Made by a program: the position numbers and the translations under genes. A DNA stretch of 64,000 nucleotides from an uncultured Siphonobacter sp. (GTDB taxonomy: Bacteria; Bacteroidota; Bacteroidia; Cytophagales; Spirosomataceae). The DNA is taken from contig CAJYIW010000002.1 of the NCBI GenBank assembly GCA_913775095.1, positions 248,001 to 312,000 on the forward strand. The letters run 5' to 3'. Of the stretch, positions 10,301-18,962 are shown in pieces (the stretch's first letter is position 1; the number at the start of each line of letters is the position of its first letter). The notes under the pieces are model-generated. The model ran no database searches. It was not told the DNA's origin and worked only from the letters and a program-made list of their open reading frames with translations.

Positions 10301-12067
10301 ATGAGATACCTATCCCTGCTAGCCATTCCCCTGGTACTGATATTCACCGTTTCCTGCCGGAAAAATGCTCCGAAACTTAGCAAAGGAGCCTACGAATTCA
10401 TTACGGATGATCCGAATGCCAAACCTTTCATTTCCGATAAAAAAGGCGTTTTCGAAAAACACGTCATGGTGGCATCGGCTCACCCGGAAGCTTCGAAAGT
10501 AGGAGCAGAAATTATGAAAAAAGGAGGCAATGCGATCGACGCCGCGGTGGCTACCTTCTTTGCTCTGGCCGTCGTTCACCCTTCGGCGGGTAATCTCGGC
10601 GGGGGTGGTTATATGGTATTTCGGGATAAAGCCGGACAAAGTTTTGCCCTGGATTTTCGCGAAAAAGCTCCGGCGGCGGCCTTTCGGGATATGTATCTGG
10701 ATTCGCTGGGGAACGTGGTACCTAACATGGCCTGGCTGGGTCATTCGGCCAGTGGAGTGCCGGGTTCGGTGGATGGCATGGTCATGGCTCATCAGAAGTT
10801 TGGAAAAATGAGCTGGAAGGAAGTCATCCAACCCGCCATTGACCTGGCAGAAAAAGGCGTAGCTCTGACCGAAAATGAAGCCAAAGGGCTCAATCGCGTG
10901 CGTTCGGACATTAAGAAATACAATCCCGGCGAACCCTATTTTCTGAAAATGGAAGCCGATACAGTCTGGAAAACGGGCGAAAACTTCGTGCAGACGGATT
11001 TGGGAAAAACGCTCCGGCGGATTCAGGAGCAGGGCCGTGCCGGATTTTATGAAGGAGAAACGGCTGCCTTGTTAGTCAAGGAAATGTCAGTAGCCAAAGC
11101 CCCGATTGTGCAGAAAGACCTGGATGACTACCGTTCGGCCTGGCGTACGCCCATTTCAGGGACTTATCGGGGGCATAAAATCATATCCATGTCACCGACT
11201 TCTTCGGGCGGAATCGCTCTGGTTCAACTATTGAAAATGGTGGAACCCTTTCCGCTTAAACGCTGGGGCTGGCATTCTGATTCGACCACGCAGGTGATTA
11301 TTGAAGCCGAGCGACGGGTGTACGCCGACCGGGCCAAATGGCTGGGCGATCCGGATTTTTTTAAAGTACCGGCCAAAGAATTACTCGAACCAGAATATCT
11401 GAAGAAACGCTGGAGCGACTTCGACTGGAACAAAGCCAGCGATTCCAAAGTCATTTCCGGGGGAGCCGTCGCGGGTTATGAAAGCAATGAAACCACGCAC
11501 TTTTCGGTCGTAGACGAAGAAGGTAATGCCGTATCGATCACCACGACCATTAATAACGGATATGGGAGCCGGGTGGTCGTGAACGGAGCCGGATTTCTGA
11601 TGAATGATGAAATGGAAGATTTTGCCGTAAAACCCGGCGTACTTAATATTTACGGACTGGTAGGGGCGGAGGCCAACTCGGTTCAGCCCGGCAAGCGGAT
11701 GCTTTCCAGCATGACGCCTACCATTGTCGAAAAAGACGGGAAACTATTCATGGTGGTCGGAACGCCCGGGGGCTCTACCATCATTACCAGCGTTTTTCAG
11801 ACGATTAGTAACGTCATTGATCATGGGATGGGGATGCAGGAAGCCGTCAATGCTCTGAAATTTCATCACCAGTGGTTACCCGACCGCACTACGTACGAAC
11901 GTGGAGCTTTCTCCGATAAAGTAATCAATACTCTGAAAAGCAAAGGCTATATCATTGAACCGCAAACAGGCACGCTGGGCCGGATGGATTGCATTCTGGT
12001 ATTACCCAATGGTTCGCTCGAAGGCGGTTCCGACCCCCGGGCCGATGATACCAGCGTGGGCTGGTAA
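10301..12067 (+). CDS. ggt: Gamma-glutamyltransferase, lipoprotein form
   Basis: A 588-residue Ntn-hydrolase precursor. It cleaves and transfers the gamma-glutamyl group of glutathione and related peptides outside the cytoplasm. A lipoprotein signal is visible, with the lipobox TVSC putting Cys at residue 19. The autoprocessing site is the TTHFSVVD motif; Thr398 is the predicted new N-terminus of the small subunit and the catalytic nucleophile. The GTPGGSTIIT substrate loop lies near residue 487. Both subunit regions are complete. A strong terminator follows immediately, so it is probably a single-gene unit. Confidence 0.94.
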   Translation: MRYLSLLAIPLVLIFTVSCRKNAPKLSKGAYEFITDDPNAKPFISDKKGVFEKHVMVASAHPEASKVGAEIMKKGGNAIDAAVATFFALAVVHPSAGNLGGGGYMVFRDKAGQSFALDFREKAPAAAFRDMYLDSLGNVVPNMAWLGHSASGVPGSVDGMVMAHQKFGKMSWKEVIQPAIDLAEKGVALTENEAKGLNRVRSDIKKYNPGEPYFLKMEADTVWKTGENFVQTDLGKTLRRIQEQGRAGFYEGETAALLVKEMSVAKAPIVQKDLDDYRSAWRTPISGTYRGHKIISMSPTSSGGIALVQLLKMVEPFPLKRWGWHSDSTTQVIIEAERRVYADRAKWLGDPDFFKVPAKELLEPEYLKKRWSDFDWNKASDSKVISGGAVAGYESNETTHFSVVDEEGNAVSITTTINNGYGSRVVVNGAGFLMNDEMEDFAVKPGVLNIYGLVGAEANSVQPGKRMLSSMTPTIVEKDGKLFMVVGTPGGSTIITSVFQTISNVIDHGMGMQEAVNALKFHHQWLPDRTTYERGAFSDKVINTLKSKGYIIEPQTGTLGRMDCILVLPNGSLEGGSDPRADDTSVGW

Positions 12068-12069
12068 CC

Positions 12070-12112
12070 AAAAAGCGAAAGCCTGATCGACTGGATCAGG
12101 CTTTCGCTTTTT
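12070..12112. terminator. Bidirectional terminator between ggt and the Lys/Ala-rich secreted protein
   Basis: A 19-bp perfect inverted repeat (AAAAAGCGAAAGCCTGATC and its complement) around a short loop, with A and T tracts at its edges. It is shared by two convergent genes. Confidence 0.85.
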
Positions 12113-12124
12113 ACTCGTCAGAAA

Positions 12125-12586
12125 TTACATTTTGATCTTACTGTCTTTGTCCAGATAGGTTTTGTTACCGCTGGAGTTGATGTAATACTGACCGCCTTTG
12201 GCTCCTACGTAGATGTTACGACCTTTGGCGTCTTTTCCCACCATTTTATCCGCTCCGGCTACTTTTTTCTGAACGGTGGCACTGGCTTCGGCTTCATCTT
12301 CATCTTTCGTTACTTTCTGAGCTACTTTTTTCGTTTCGTCCTTTACGTCTTTCGCTCCCTGTTTTACGTCGGCCTTTACTTCTTTGGCCTCTTTTTTTAC
12401 GTCCGCTTTCGCCTCTTTTACGTCCTTATCGGCCTTGGCTTTGGTTTCTTTTGCTTTTTCGTCCGCTTTCGCCTTGGTTTCCCTGGCATCGGCTTTCGCT
12501 TTTTTCAATTTATCTTCTGCAGACTGAGCTTGTGAGGTAAATACAACGCCTAAGAATAAGAGCGTTACGGCCAGTAATTTGTTCAT
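12125..12586 (-). CDS. Secreted Lys/Ala-rich coiled-coil protein with C-terminal basic-adaptor-like motif
   Basis: A 153-residue protein. Residues 1-20 form a signal peptide ending TSQAQ. Residues 23-90 are a run of near-repeats built from K-A-K-A-D-x-K units, predicted as a long charged helix. The C-terminal 33 residues contain GRNIYVGAKGGQYYIN followed by SGNKTYL, which resembles the PBCV-specific basic adaptor domain (TGPRGGRYYINSxGKKVY pattern), a short beta motif found in viral and bacterial proteins. Its role is unknown; a periplasmic or cell-envelope structural role is an inference from composition. Confidence 0.75.
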   Translation of the reverse strand: MNKLLAVTLLFLGVVFTSQAQSAEDKLKKAKADARETKAKADEKAKETKAKADKDVKEAKADVKKEAKEVKADVKQGAKDVKDETKKVAQKVTKDEDEAEASATVQKKVAGADKMVGKDAKGRNIYVGAKGGQYYINSSGNKTYLDKDSKIKM

Positions 12587-12826
12587 GGATTTGGTTGTTA
12601 AGATTGAAACTAAAATTTAAGAGCAGTAATATTGTTGATAAAAGGTAATCTAACAACTATCCTTTTATCTCAATCCTGCTATTTTTACTAAAAGATACAT
12701 AAATGATTCATTAGTAGATTATTAAGCTAAGTTAAATCTTCATTAATACGCTTTTCCAAGGCTGGGGAAGGCTTTCATCAGCATCTTTTTTATACCTTAC
12801 TCTTCAAAACCATACGTAAGCATTCC
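12587..12826. other. AT-rich intergenic region between divergent genes
   Basis: It must hold the promoters of the secreted protein (minus) and the metallo-hydrolase (plus). I see no conserved promoter match, operator or RNA structure that I can defend. Confidence 0.5.
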
Positions 12827-13666
12827 TTGAAACTTCATACTATTGATGCCGGTCATTTCAAGCTCGACGGCGGATCTATGTTTGGCGTGGTGCCTAAAGT
12901 GCTCTGGCAAAAACTCACCGAGTCGGACGAGAATAATCATGTGCCCCTGGCCATGCGATGTTTGTTGATTGAAACCAGTAACCGACTGATCCTGGTGGAT
13001 TGCGGGATGGGTGATAAGCAGGACGCCCGCTGGCAACGTTTTTATTACCGCTACAGTGAGGGAGATCTAGTAGGGTCCATTAAAAAAGCCGGCTTTGATC
13101 CAAGCGAAATAACGGACGTGCTCCTCAGTCATTTACACTTTGACCATTGTGGCGGAGCCGTGCAGTGGAATAGCCGGAAAGATGGCTATGAACTAACGTT
13201 CACCAATGCCCATTACTGGACGCATAGTGAGCACTGGGCCTGGGCTCTGAACCCTAATGCACGCGAAAAGTCCACGTTTCTAAAGGAGAACCTGCTGCCG
13301 ATGCAGGAGTCCGGGCAGTTGAAATTTGTGGATCAGGAATCCTTTGGCACGGAAATAGAACTACTGACGATGAATGGCCATACGGAAAAAATGCTGTTGC
13401 CTAAAATGAAGATAGGGGAGCAGACCGTCGTCTTTACGGCAGACCTGTTACCAACTTCGGCTCACGTAGCGGTGAATTACGTCATGAGTTATGACATTCG
13501 GCCCCTGGATTCGATGGCGGAGAAAGAGCATTTTTACTCCCGGGCCATTGCCGAAAACTGGATTCTTTTTTCTGATCATGACCCGGTTTACGAAGCTCTC
13601 ACCATTCAGTCCACCGAAAAAGGCTACCGGCTGAAAGAGGCAGGCCGACTCATCGATTTTCTTTAA
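12827..13666 (+). CDS. Metallo-beta-lactamase-fold hydrolase (AHL-lactonase/AttM-like)
   Basis: A 279-residue MBL-fold enzyme with the zinc motif HLHFDH at H102, H104, D106 and H107, a further ligand in MNGHTEKM, Asp in VVFTADLLPT and His in LFSDHDP. The N-terminal half with LILVDCGMGD resembles the lactonase branch. The substrate is not known. The start is TTG at 12827; no ATG or GTG lies upstream in frame near it, and the homologous core begins within a few residues (LKLHTIDAGHF). A small acidic gene follows after 13 bp and may be co-transcribed. Confidence 0.85.
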   Translation: MKLHTIDAGHFKLDGGSMFGVVPKVLWQKLTESDENNHVPLAMRCLLIETSNRLILVDCGMGDKQDARWQRFYYRYSEGDLVGSIKKAGFDPSEITDVLLSHLHFDHCGGAVQWNSRKDGYELTFTNAHYWTHSEHWAWALNPNAREKSTFLKENLLPMQESGQLKFVDQESFGTEIELLTMNGHTEKMLLPKMKIGEQTVVFTADLLPTSAHVAVNYVMSYDIRPLDSMAEKEHFYSRAIAENWILFSDHDPVYEALTIQSTEKGYRLKEAGRLIDFL

Positions 13667-13679
13667 ACTACCTGGAACC

Positions 13680-13865
13680 ATGAACCACTCACCAAAGCCC
13701 GAAAAAGACGATTTCATTCAGCGGAACACCGCGGAAGGGGAGCCCAAGAGTAAGCCCGAAGACATTCCGCAGGAAAATGTGTTGCCTCTGCATCCGACTA
13801 CAGATGAGCCCGAAGAAAAGAAACCGGGAAACGATGATTTCATTGAGAGAAATGACGAGGACTAG
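13680..13865 (+). CDS. Small acidic hypothetical protein with an internal DDFI-RN repeat
   Basis: A 61-residue, Glu/Asp/Pro-rich, low-complexity protein without a signal or membrane segment. It contains the heptad DDFIQRN near the start and DDFIERN near the end, a clear internal repeat. It lies 13 bp after the hydrolase stop and just before a terminator, so the two probably form one transcript. No function can be assigned; the composition suggests a disordered protein. Confidence 0.6.
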   Translation: MNHSPKPEKDDFIQRNTAEGEPKSKPEDIPQENVLPLHPTTDEPEEKKPGNDDFIERNDED

Positions 13866-13871
13866 CCCAAT

Positions 13872-13906
13872 AAAAAAACGCTCCCGTGATGCACAGGAGC
13901 GTTTCA
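13872..13906 (+). terminator. Intrinsic terminator ending the MBL hydrolase operon
   Basis: A-tract, then ACGCTCC paired with GGAGCGT around a 10-bp loop, then TTT. It lies 7 bp after the small acidic gene's stop. Confidence 0.7.
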
Positions 13907-14375
13907 AAATCTTAACCTCTAAACCTATTTATGATTCAAAATTAGGATCGAAACGGGAGACGTTTCAGGGTATTCTATGAACTGTAGGGTTTATACGTCA
14001 AACTGTTGTTTTTGACGTCTGAACGGTACCTTATACGTCATGAAAAGATTAGGGGAAATTTCTTGCTAATTGTCTGAGTATCCTGTATATTTGAGTATCC
14101 CCTCCTATCGCTCTCTGTTTGCAAAACCTGATAGGAAAATGAAAGCCTGGCATAGTGTCGGGCTTCTTTTTTTGTCATCCTTCAAAGGATAGGTCCAGAA
14201 GGCTAAAGCTGAAAAGACCCAGTGGACTATATTTTGGTTTTAACAAGAAGAATAGTCCAGGAAGGTTAACATAACGTTTGATTATGCAACAAATAGGAAT
14301 CGAATAAAAGATATTTTAATTCAGGCAAACATATGCCTACCGAATCATATACATATAAGCTCAGAAGCAACAGTA
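13907..14375. other. Non-coding stretch with short TTATACGTCA repeats
   Basis: No gene is visible. Two copies of TTATACGTCA occur near 13,991 and 14,031 with a TTTTTGACGT inverted partner between them. A 12-bp AGTGGACTATAT at 14,221 matches a motif dispersed in the mobile element further right. This is probably the eroded left boundary of accessory DNA. Confidence 0.4.
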
Positions 14376-14585
14376 GTGACTAGGGATGACTTTAATTCAT
14401 TCATGAAGCATCATGAATGGGAACTAGCCATGGAGACTTTGGAGGAAATTGCCCTTCATGTGAAACCTGCTGTATCGGCTGAATTTTGGTCTTTATTAGT
14501 TCAGGCAGCCACTCTCATGAAAAGCTCCTCAAATTTAATTCACTATCAATCTTTGGCCCTAAAAGGTCGAGAGATTGATAATTAG
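14376..14585 (+). CDS. Small hypothetical protein
   Basis: A 69-residue cytoplasmic protein beginning MTRDDFNSFMKHHEWELA, with a regular pattern of amphipathic helices (LEEIALH, FWSLLVQAATLM). It resembles the short helical hypothetical proteins common beside mobile DNA in this phylum, but I recognise no family. It stands alone, 510 bp after the previous gene. The amino-acid pattern is more gene-like than a random frame, which is the only support. Confidence 0.5.
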   Translation: MTRDDFNSFMKHHEWELAMETLEEIALHVKPAVSAEFWSLLVQAATLMKSSSNLIHYQSLALKGREIDN

Positions 14586-14663
14586 ACCTAAGATTGGATA
14601 AACTAACTAATCATTAAAACTTTATAACCTTTTACAGGCGACCGCCGAAGTAATGCGATGTAT

Positions 14664-14950
14664 GCACTCGCACGCCAGCACCTACCCGAAAATTCGGCCT
14701 TTCTCAACTTTCGGATTTATTCCGTCTTTGTTGAGGCCTATTATATATTAGATACAAGAGATGGTTTTTACTCCCCAATTATGGGGGATATTGGGCCGCT
14801 TATCTCCAGGATTTAGCCTTTAATCGAAGTTTACGTACTAAACTATATCGTCCGCCGTATCTTTGTCTCACTGAATTGGTCAGAGAAGTGGCGGCTTTGA
14901 TGGCGAATTCACTAAAAAGCCTACCCATGACGATGAGTAGGCTTTTTTAT
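14664..14950. repeat. Repeat copy A (about 290 bp), partner at 36,104-36,402
   Basis: This stretch closely matches 36,104-36,402 in the same orientation. Shared blocks include CACCTACCCGAAAA, CCCCAATTATGGGGGATATT, CGCTTATCTCCAGGATTTAG, TCTTTGTCTCACTGAATTGG, TCAGAGAAGTGGCGGCTTTG and a terminator. Each copy lies just downstream of a minus-strand secreted protein with the same signal-peptide ending (SSHAQVGIG). Confidence 0.85.
14914..14949. terminator. Bidirectional terminator within repeat copy A
   Basis: AAAAAGCCTAC paired with GTAGGCTTTTTT around a 13-bp loop. On the minus strand it lies 8 bp after the stop of the secreted protein gene. Confidence 0.8.
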
Positions 14951-14956
14951 GTAGCA

Positions 14957-15670
14957 TTATTGCAACTTGGTAATAGTCATAGATGCTCCGTGAGCAAATC
15001 CTCCACGAAATTTCAAATGAGTTGCTTGGTCGGGAATGTTACTATTCTGCGGAATGATTAATATAGAAACCTCTGTTCCGGCATTGATCCAGGTGATCAC
15101 ATTGCCATGAGTATTTAGGTTCGTATCCGTAGAGTACGCATAAGAACCTTGTACACCGGCACCATTAAGGTTTAATATGGCAATATAATTTGCTCCCGAA
15201 ACCTCCTGAGGGGTAATGTCAAACTCCAGTTTATAGTATCCTGCTTTTAAAACGTGTAGATATAGTCGATCAGACGAAGAAGTGCCAAAATCTTCGGTGG
15301 CCATTATATCATTAAAAGAAATGAACTTTCCCCAGATACTGGGAGCAGTAAACTCAGTATTTCCATCGTAGGTATTCTTGTAAAAAGCATAGCCCTTAGG
15401 GGTTACTTCCTGTTGGTTAACCATTTTACTCCAGGAGGAGCCGCTATAGACGTACAGGCCAGCCTCTCCGTTGGTTTGGTAAATCATAAGTCCCTCGGCA
15501 GGATTTTGAGGACGATTGCTGTAAAGTACCCGTGGAATTAAAAGCCCTTTATCAGGCGAAGTAATTTCAAGCTGTGCACTAGGGTGAGGAGTAGAGGTGC
15601 CGATACCCACCTGGGCATGCGAAGAAAGAGCTGCGACCAGAAGCCCAGCGGTAAGTAGAAAGTGTTTCAC
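14957..15670 (-). CDS. Secreted protein of the SSHAQVGIG type (phage-tail/C1q-like C-terminus)
   Basis: A 237-residue exported protein. Residues 1-20 form a signal peptide ending SSHAQ, followed by VGIGTSTPHPSAQLEI and GLLIPRV, a header common to Bacteroidota surface proteins that often carry tail-fibre-like or C1q/TNF-like beta domains. The last 130 residues are beta-rich without a motif I recognise. I chose GTG 15670 (VKHFLLTAGLL) because the signal peptide starts there and matches MKHWLLSTAFL of the paralogue at 36422. It lies just outside the left end of the tRNA-borne element. Confidence 0.75.
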   Translation of the reverse strand: MKHFLLTAGLLVAALSSHAQVGIGTSTPHPSAQLEITSPDKGLLIPRVLYSNRPQNPAEGLMIYQTNGEAGLYVYSGSSWSKMVNQQEVTPKGYAFYKNTYDGNTEFTAPSIWGKFISFNDIMATEDFGTSSSDRLYLHVLKAGYYKLEFDITPQEVSGANYIAILNLNGAGVQGSYAYSTDTNLNTHGNVITWINAGTEVSILIIPQNSNIPDQATHLKFRGGFAHGASMTITKLQ

Positions 15671-15734
15671 TAGTGTAGATAGATCAGGTAATTGGACAAT
15701 GAAATTTGGGCGAATATAAACAGGCTGGGTCAAG

Positions 15735-15768
15735 AAAAAAGCACTCAACGCCGAAGTGTTAAGTGCTT
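15735..15768 (-). terminator. Displaced tRNA terminator (chromosomal copy)
   Basis: Read on the minus strand it is a hairpin capped by a TTCG tetraloop and followed by six T. It lies directly after the tRNA 3' fragment at 15775-15821, so it was probably the tRNA gene's terminator before the element inserted. Confidence 0.65.
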
Positions 15769-15774
15769 AGTCTG

Positions 15775-15821
15775 GTGGGCCCTGTAGGTTTCGAACCTAC
15801 GACCAATTGATTATGAGTCAA
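15775..15821. other. attL: 47-bp direct repeat, 3' fragment of tRNA-Ile2(CAU)
   Basis: The 47 bases match 46129-46175 exactly and cover the tRNA 3' half from the anticodon stem to the discriminator. The match ends at 15822, so this copy is not a complete tRNA. Direct repeats of a tRNA 3' end are the usual scar of tyrosine-integrase elements. The distance between the two copies is 30,354 bp. Confidence 0.92.
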
Positions 15822-15829
15822 TAGTCTTT

Positions 15830-15864
15830 TCTTTTTAGCTGTTTTCTGCTCTTTTTAGCTGTTT
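15830..15864. repeat. Two 15-bp direct repeats beside attL
   Basis: TCTTTTTAGCTGTTT occurs at 15830-15844 and 15850-15864, a 20-bp period. It lies 9 bp inside attL and could be an integrase or accessory-protein binding site. Confidence 0.5.
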
Positions 15865-15945
15865 ATGTAAGTACACTGTATAACAGTAAGTTAATGTAAA
15901 TAATCAAAAGGCTTTTATTGCTGTTTGTAGTATGTTTATTAGATT

Positions 15946-15966
15946 TGTTGGCTCATCTGTTGGCTC
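15946..15966. promoter_or_regulatory. Paired TGTTGGCTC sites near attL (candidate integrase arm sites)
   Basis: Two copies at 15946-15954 and 15958-15966, 12 bp apart from start to start. The same pair with the same spacing and orientation occurs near attR at 46057-46077. Confidence 0.55.
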
Positions 15967-16014
15967 TTTTATCATGAAAAGGGTTCTGTAAGCCAACAGG
16001 TGTGTGACAGGACT

Positions 16015-17379
16015 ATGGACATATCTAAAGCAGAGGTAAGACTGGCATTTGTTGAAACGAAGGCAGGTAAGGTGTCACTACGCCTTCGCGTTATCTATAA
16101 GCGTGACAGTCGCCGATACGCCATCCCTATTAAAGAGGGTGTCTTCTTAACAAGAGATGACTTTGAAAAGCTTTCTCGTTGCTTTGGTGGGAACTACGGC
16201 AAGTCAGCGGAACGTATCCGGCTTATCTACGACTCAATCCTTCCCTACATCAATAAAGCCAGGGCAATCATTGATCATCTTCCTTCTTTTAGCTTTGATG
16301 CCTTCAGCGAGAAATTTCATCAGCAGGAACAGGAAGTAGAGAACTTCGATAAAACAGACCTATTATTGGCTATATCCCGGAAAGCCGAAGCTATGCGAAA
16401 GCAGGGTAGGGTAGGGAACGCTAGTGCCTATGAGGCTGCCGGTAGATCACTGGCTCGCTATATTAGCTCTTTATCTAAAGATGACCGTCAAGACTTAGGA
16501 CTTGCTCCTCTTCCTAAGAAGGCTGTTTCTCCTGTCATTACACTGACCTACAAAGAAGTTACCTCGGAACTACTAGCTGACTACGAAGGCTGGATGAAGA
16601 GGTACGGCAAAAGCCCTCAGAGTCCTTTGGGTAAGCCTAGTCCTGCTTCTTCAACCACTATAGGCATTTACCTTCGTCACGTACGTTCCCTGTTCAATGA
16701 TGCTATTGATGAGGGGATCATCGCTAAAGACGTGTATCCGTTCGGAAAGAAGAGATACGTCATTCCAGCGGGGAAAAACACGAAGAAAGCCCTTGATAAA
16801 GCGGACATTGATAAAATCATGGCCTATGAGTGTGCTCCCGGAATGGAGCAGCGTAGCCGCGACCTATGGGTGTTCTCCTACTATAGCAATGGGATGAACT
16901 TCGCTGATATCCTTCACCTCCGCTGGAAGGACATTGATAAGAAGAACAATAAGATAGTTTTTATCCGGAAGAAGACAGCCAGGACCAGAAAGGCGGATCA
17001 GCTAAAGATCCAGGCAAGGCTGTTTGATGAGAGTTGGGCGATTATCAAACGGTGGAAGAATACAGATACTAAGGTAGATGCCTTTGTATTTCCCTTCCTT
17101 GAAGAAGCGATGGATCCTATACGCCAAAGAGCCGTCATACGACAGATCATTAAGATCACCAATAAGCACATGGCTAATATTGCTCAGGAAGTAGGAGTAG
17201 AGGGCGATGTGAAGACTTATGCAGCCAGGCATTCGTTTGCTACAATCCTGCTTCGCTCAGAGGCTCCTATTGCTTTTATTTCTCAATCACTAGGGCATGC
17301 GAACATCGCTACGACTGAAGCGTATTTAGGTAGCTTTGATGATGAGCAGACGAAGAAGTATTTAGATAACCTACTATAA
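16015..17379 (+). CDS. Tyrosine recombinase, element integrase
   Basis: A 454-residue phage-type integrase and the likely enzyme for integration at the tRNA. An N-terminal arm-binding region is followed by a SAM-like core-binding domain (about residues 95-240). In the catalytic domain, box I reads NGMNFADILHLRW, with Asn where the canonical Arg stands. The rest is intact: ARHSFAT, LGHANIATTEAYL with the nucleophile Tyr. Loss of the box I Arg is known from IntDOT of CTnDOT in Bacteroides, where Ser replaces it. ATG 16015 has AGGAC just upstream; a GTG at 16000 would add five residues. Confidence 0.92.
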   Translation: MDISKAEVRLAFVETKAGKVSLRLRVIYKRDSRRYAIPIKEGVFLTRDDFEKLSRCFGGNYGKSAERIRLIYDSILPYINKARAIIDHLPSFSFDAFSEKFHQQEQEVENFDKTDLLLAISRKAEAMRKQGRVGNASAYEAAGRSLARYISSLSKDDRQDLGLAPLPKKAVSPVITLTYKEVTSELLADYEGWMKRYGKSPQSPLGKPSPASSTTIGIYLRHVRSLFNDAIDEGIIAKDVYPFGKKRYVIPAGKNTKKALDKADIDKIMAYECAPGMEQRSRDLWVFSYYSNGMNFADILHLRWKDIDKKNNKIVFIRKKTARTRKADQLKIQARLFDESWAIIKRWKNTDTKVDAFVFPFLEEAMDPIRQRAVIRQIIKITNKHMANIAQEVGVEGDVKTYAARHSFATILLRSEAPIAFISQSLGHANIATTEAYLGSFDDEQTKKYLDNLL

Positions 17380-17431
17380 AACAAAAGCACCCGGAGACCG
17401 TGGTAAGTTGTCCGAGTGCTTGTAAACTGTA

Positions 17432-18931
17432 ATGACGATGCAAAGTAACGAATCTGCAAGCGAAAAGCCTAAGTTTGGTATTGAGTTTTGGGAGCAGTTG
17501 GAACGGGAAAAGCAGGAAAAAATAAATAAACGAGAATCAGCTCTCGCCAAAATATCAGAGATCATATCTGAAGAAACATTAGATTATTGGTATTGCTATG
17601 GTGCAAAACCCAGCAATAGGGCATATCCACTATCTTATGATGAAGCTAACCAGATACTCGAATATTGGGAAGATTTATATTACGATGACAAGCTCTCTTA
17701 TTGGAAGAAATGGAGCCTTATTTACATAGAATATTTAATTGATGACGCGGAAAAGACGATTGTCGGCATATACAGTAATATCCCTTCTACCCATTATCCG
17801 GCTGGTTCCCGTGCTCTAAGCATTTATCCTGAGAATTGGATAGACAGAGATTCTGATGAACTCCTAACTTTTACAGAATGGTGTTCCAACAGGGTAGATT
17901 TTGCTGAGTGGACAACACATGCAGATTGGTATTTAAACACCGACGTTAGAGACTTGAGTGTTTTTGTAGAAGACAGAATGAGAGATCTTGAAACGCATAA
18001 GTCTAATCAAACCCATGTCGCTAGTATAGTTGATTCTAAATTAAAAGCTGATGACCGCACTTCTTTAAAAGCATCTGATTTTAGGAGTTGGTTATTTTAT
18101 TTGGGCTATTCTGATTACATGATTAAACAAAATAGAGATTTCATCTATCATTTTGAAAATAAGTTTGACCTACTCCGTAATGGTACACTGCAACAAATAG
18201 GAGGGATTTTCTGGGGATATAAGGATGGCCAAAATACAGGAGCTGTCCATGAAGCACTAAAAAAGACCCAAAGATCTATTCAAGAAGGGCTAAAGGTTGA
18301 TAAGCTAACGCTTGCAGAAAGAAAATTGTATTTTATGAAAACCAAAATACAAGCTTTTAATGAAATATCTTCTAGGTGGATGATAGGGCATGATACAACC
18401 ATATTCACTCTAGATGATATGTTAAAAGATGCACTCAATCTTGAAGAGCCATTTAGACAAGGATTAAGGTATTATGAGAAAAAGACTAAGAAGCGTAAGT
18501 TTAGGGAGGTGATGGAGGATCAGTTCTTAGTCAATATAAGAAACTATGAGATTTGGTTTAACTCTAATCAAAAGCAAATACAGGAGTCAGGTTTTTATAA
18601 TAATTATGCTTCCATCCTCGGATTTTTAAAAGGCATAGGAAAAGAGATTTTAGGTTATCTCCCTAAACAGTCAAATACGAATGAGTTGACTGAACTAGAC
18701 AAGACTGATTCAGATTCGTCAGCTCTGATAAACGGTAAAAGACAGCTAAACCGACAAATTCGACATAGGGAATATACTGAATTCTATTGTGTGAAGAGAA
18801 CAGATAGTAAATTAAATAAGCAAGCTGCTGTAGCGGCTACTGTTAAGAAATATGGTATAGGAGACAGGACATTAGATCGAGCTATAAACGCTAATAGACA
18901 TATACTTGACATCTATAAATGTGATTATTAA
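17432..18931 (+). CDS. Large hypothetical protein of the element
   Basis: A 499-residue soluble protein, rich in Trp, Tyr and charged residues, with no signal or membrane segment. The first 40 residues look like a charged helix (WEQLEREKQEKINKRESAL). The C-terminal 55 residues (LNRQIRHREYTEF, then VKKYGIGDRTLDRAINAN) resemble a helix-turn-helix that could contact DNA. I recognise no family. It lies 52 bp after the integrase and is clearly AT-richer than its neighbours, which suggests a separate origin. Phage accessory, replication or defence functions all remain possible. Confidence 0.7.
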   Translation: MTMQSNESASEKPKFGIEFWEQLEREKQEKINKRESALAKISEIISEETLDYWYCYGAKPSNRAYPLSYDEANQILEYWEDLYYDDKLSYWKKWSLIYIEYLIDDAEKTIVGIYSNIPSTHYPAGSRALSIYPENWIDRDSDELLTFTEWCSNRVDFAEWTTHADWYLNTDVRDLSVFVEDRMRDLETHKSNQTHVASIVDSKLKADDRTSLKASDFRSWLFYLGYSDYMIKQNRDFIYHFENKFDLLRNGTLQQIGGIFWGYKDGQNTGAVHEALKKTQRSIQEGLKVDKLTLAERKLYFMKTKIQAFNEISSRWMIGHDTTIFTLDDMLKDALNLEEPFRQGLRYYEKKTKKRKFREVMEDQFLVNIRNYEIWFNSNQKQIQESGFYNNYASILGFLKGIGKEILGYLPKQSNTNELTELDKTDSDSSALINGKRQLNRQIRHREYTEFYCVKRTDSKLNKQAAVAATVKKYGIGDRTLDRAINANRHILDIYKCDY

Positions 18932-18962
18932 TTATAAGTCATTGATATTTAGTTAATTAACT

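Noticed and set aside
15775-15821. Second tRNA gene
   Set aside because: Only the 3' half is present; the D arm and 5' acceptor strand are missing, so it is an attachment-site scar.
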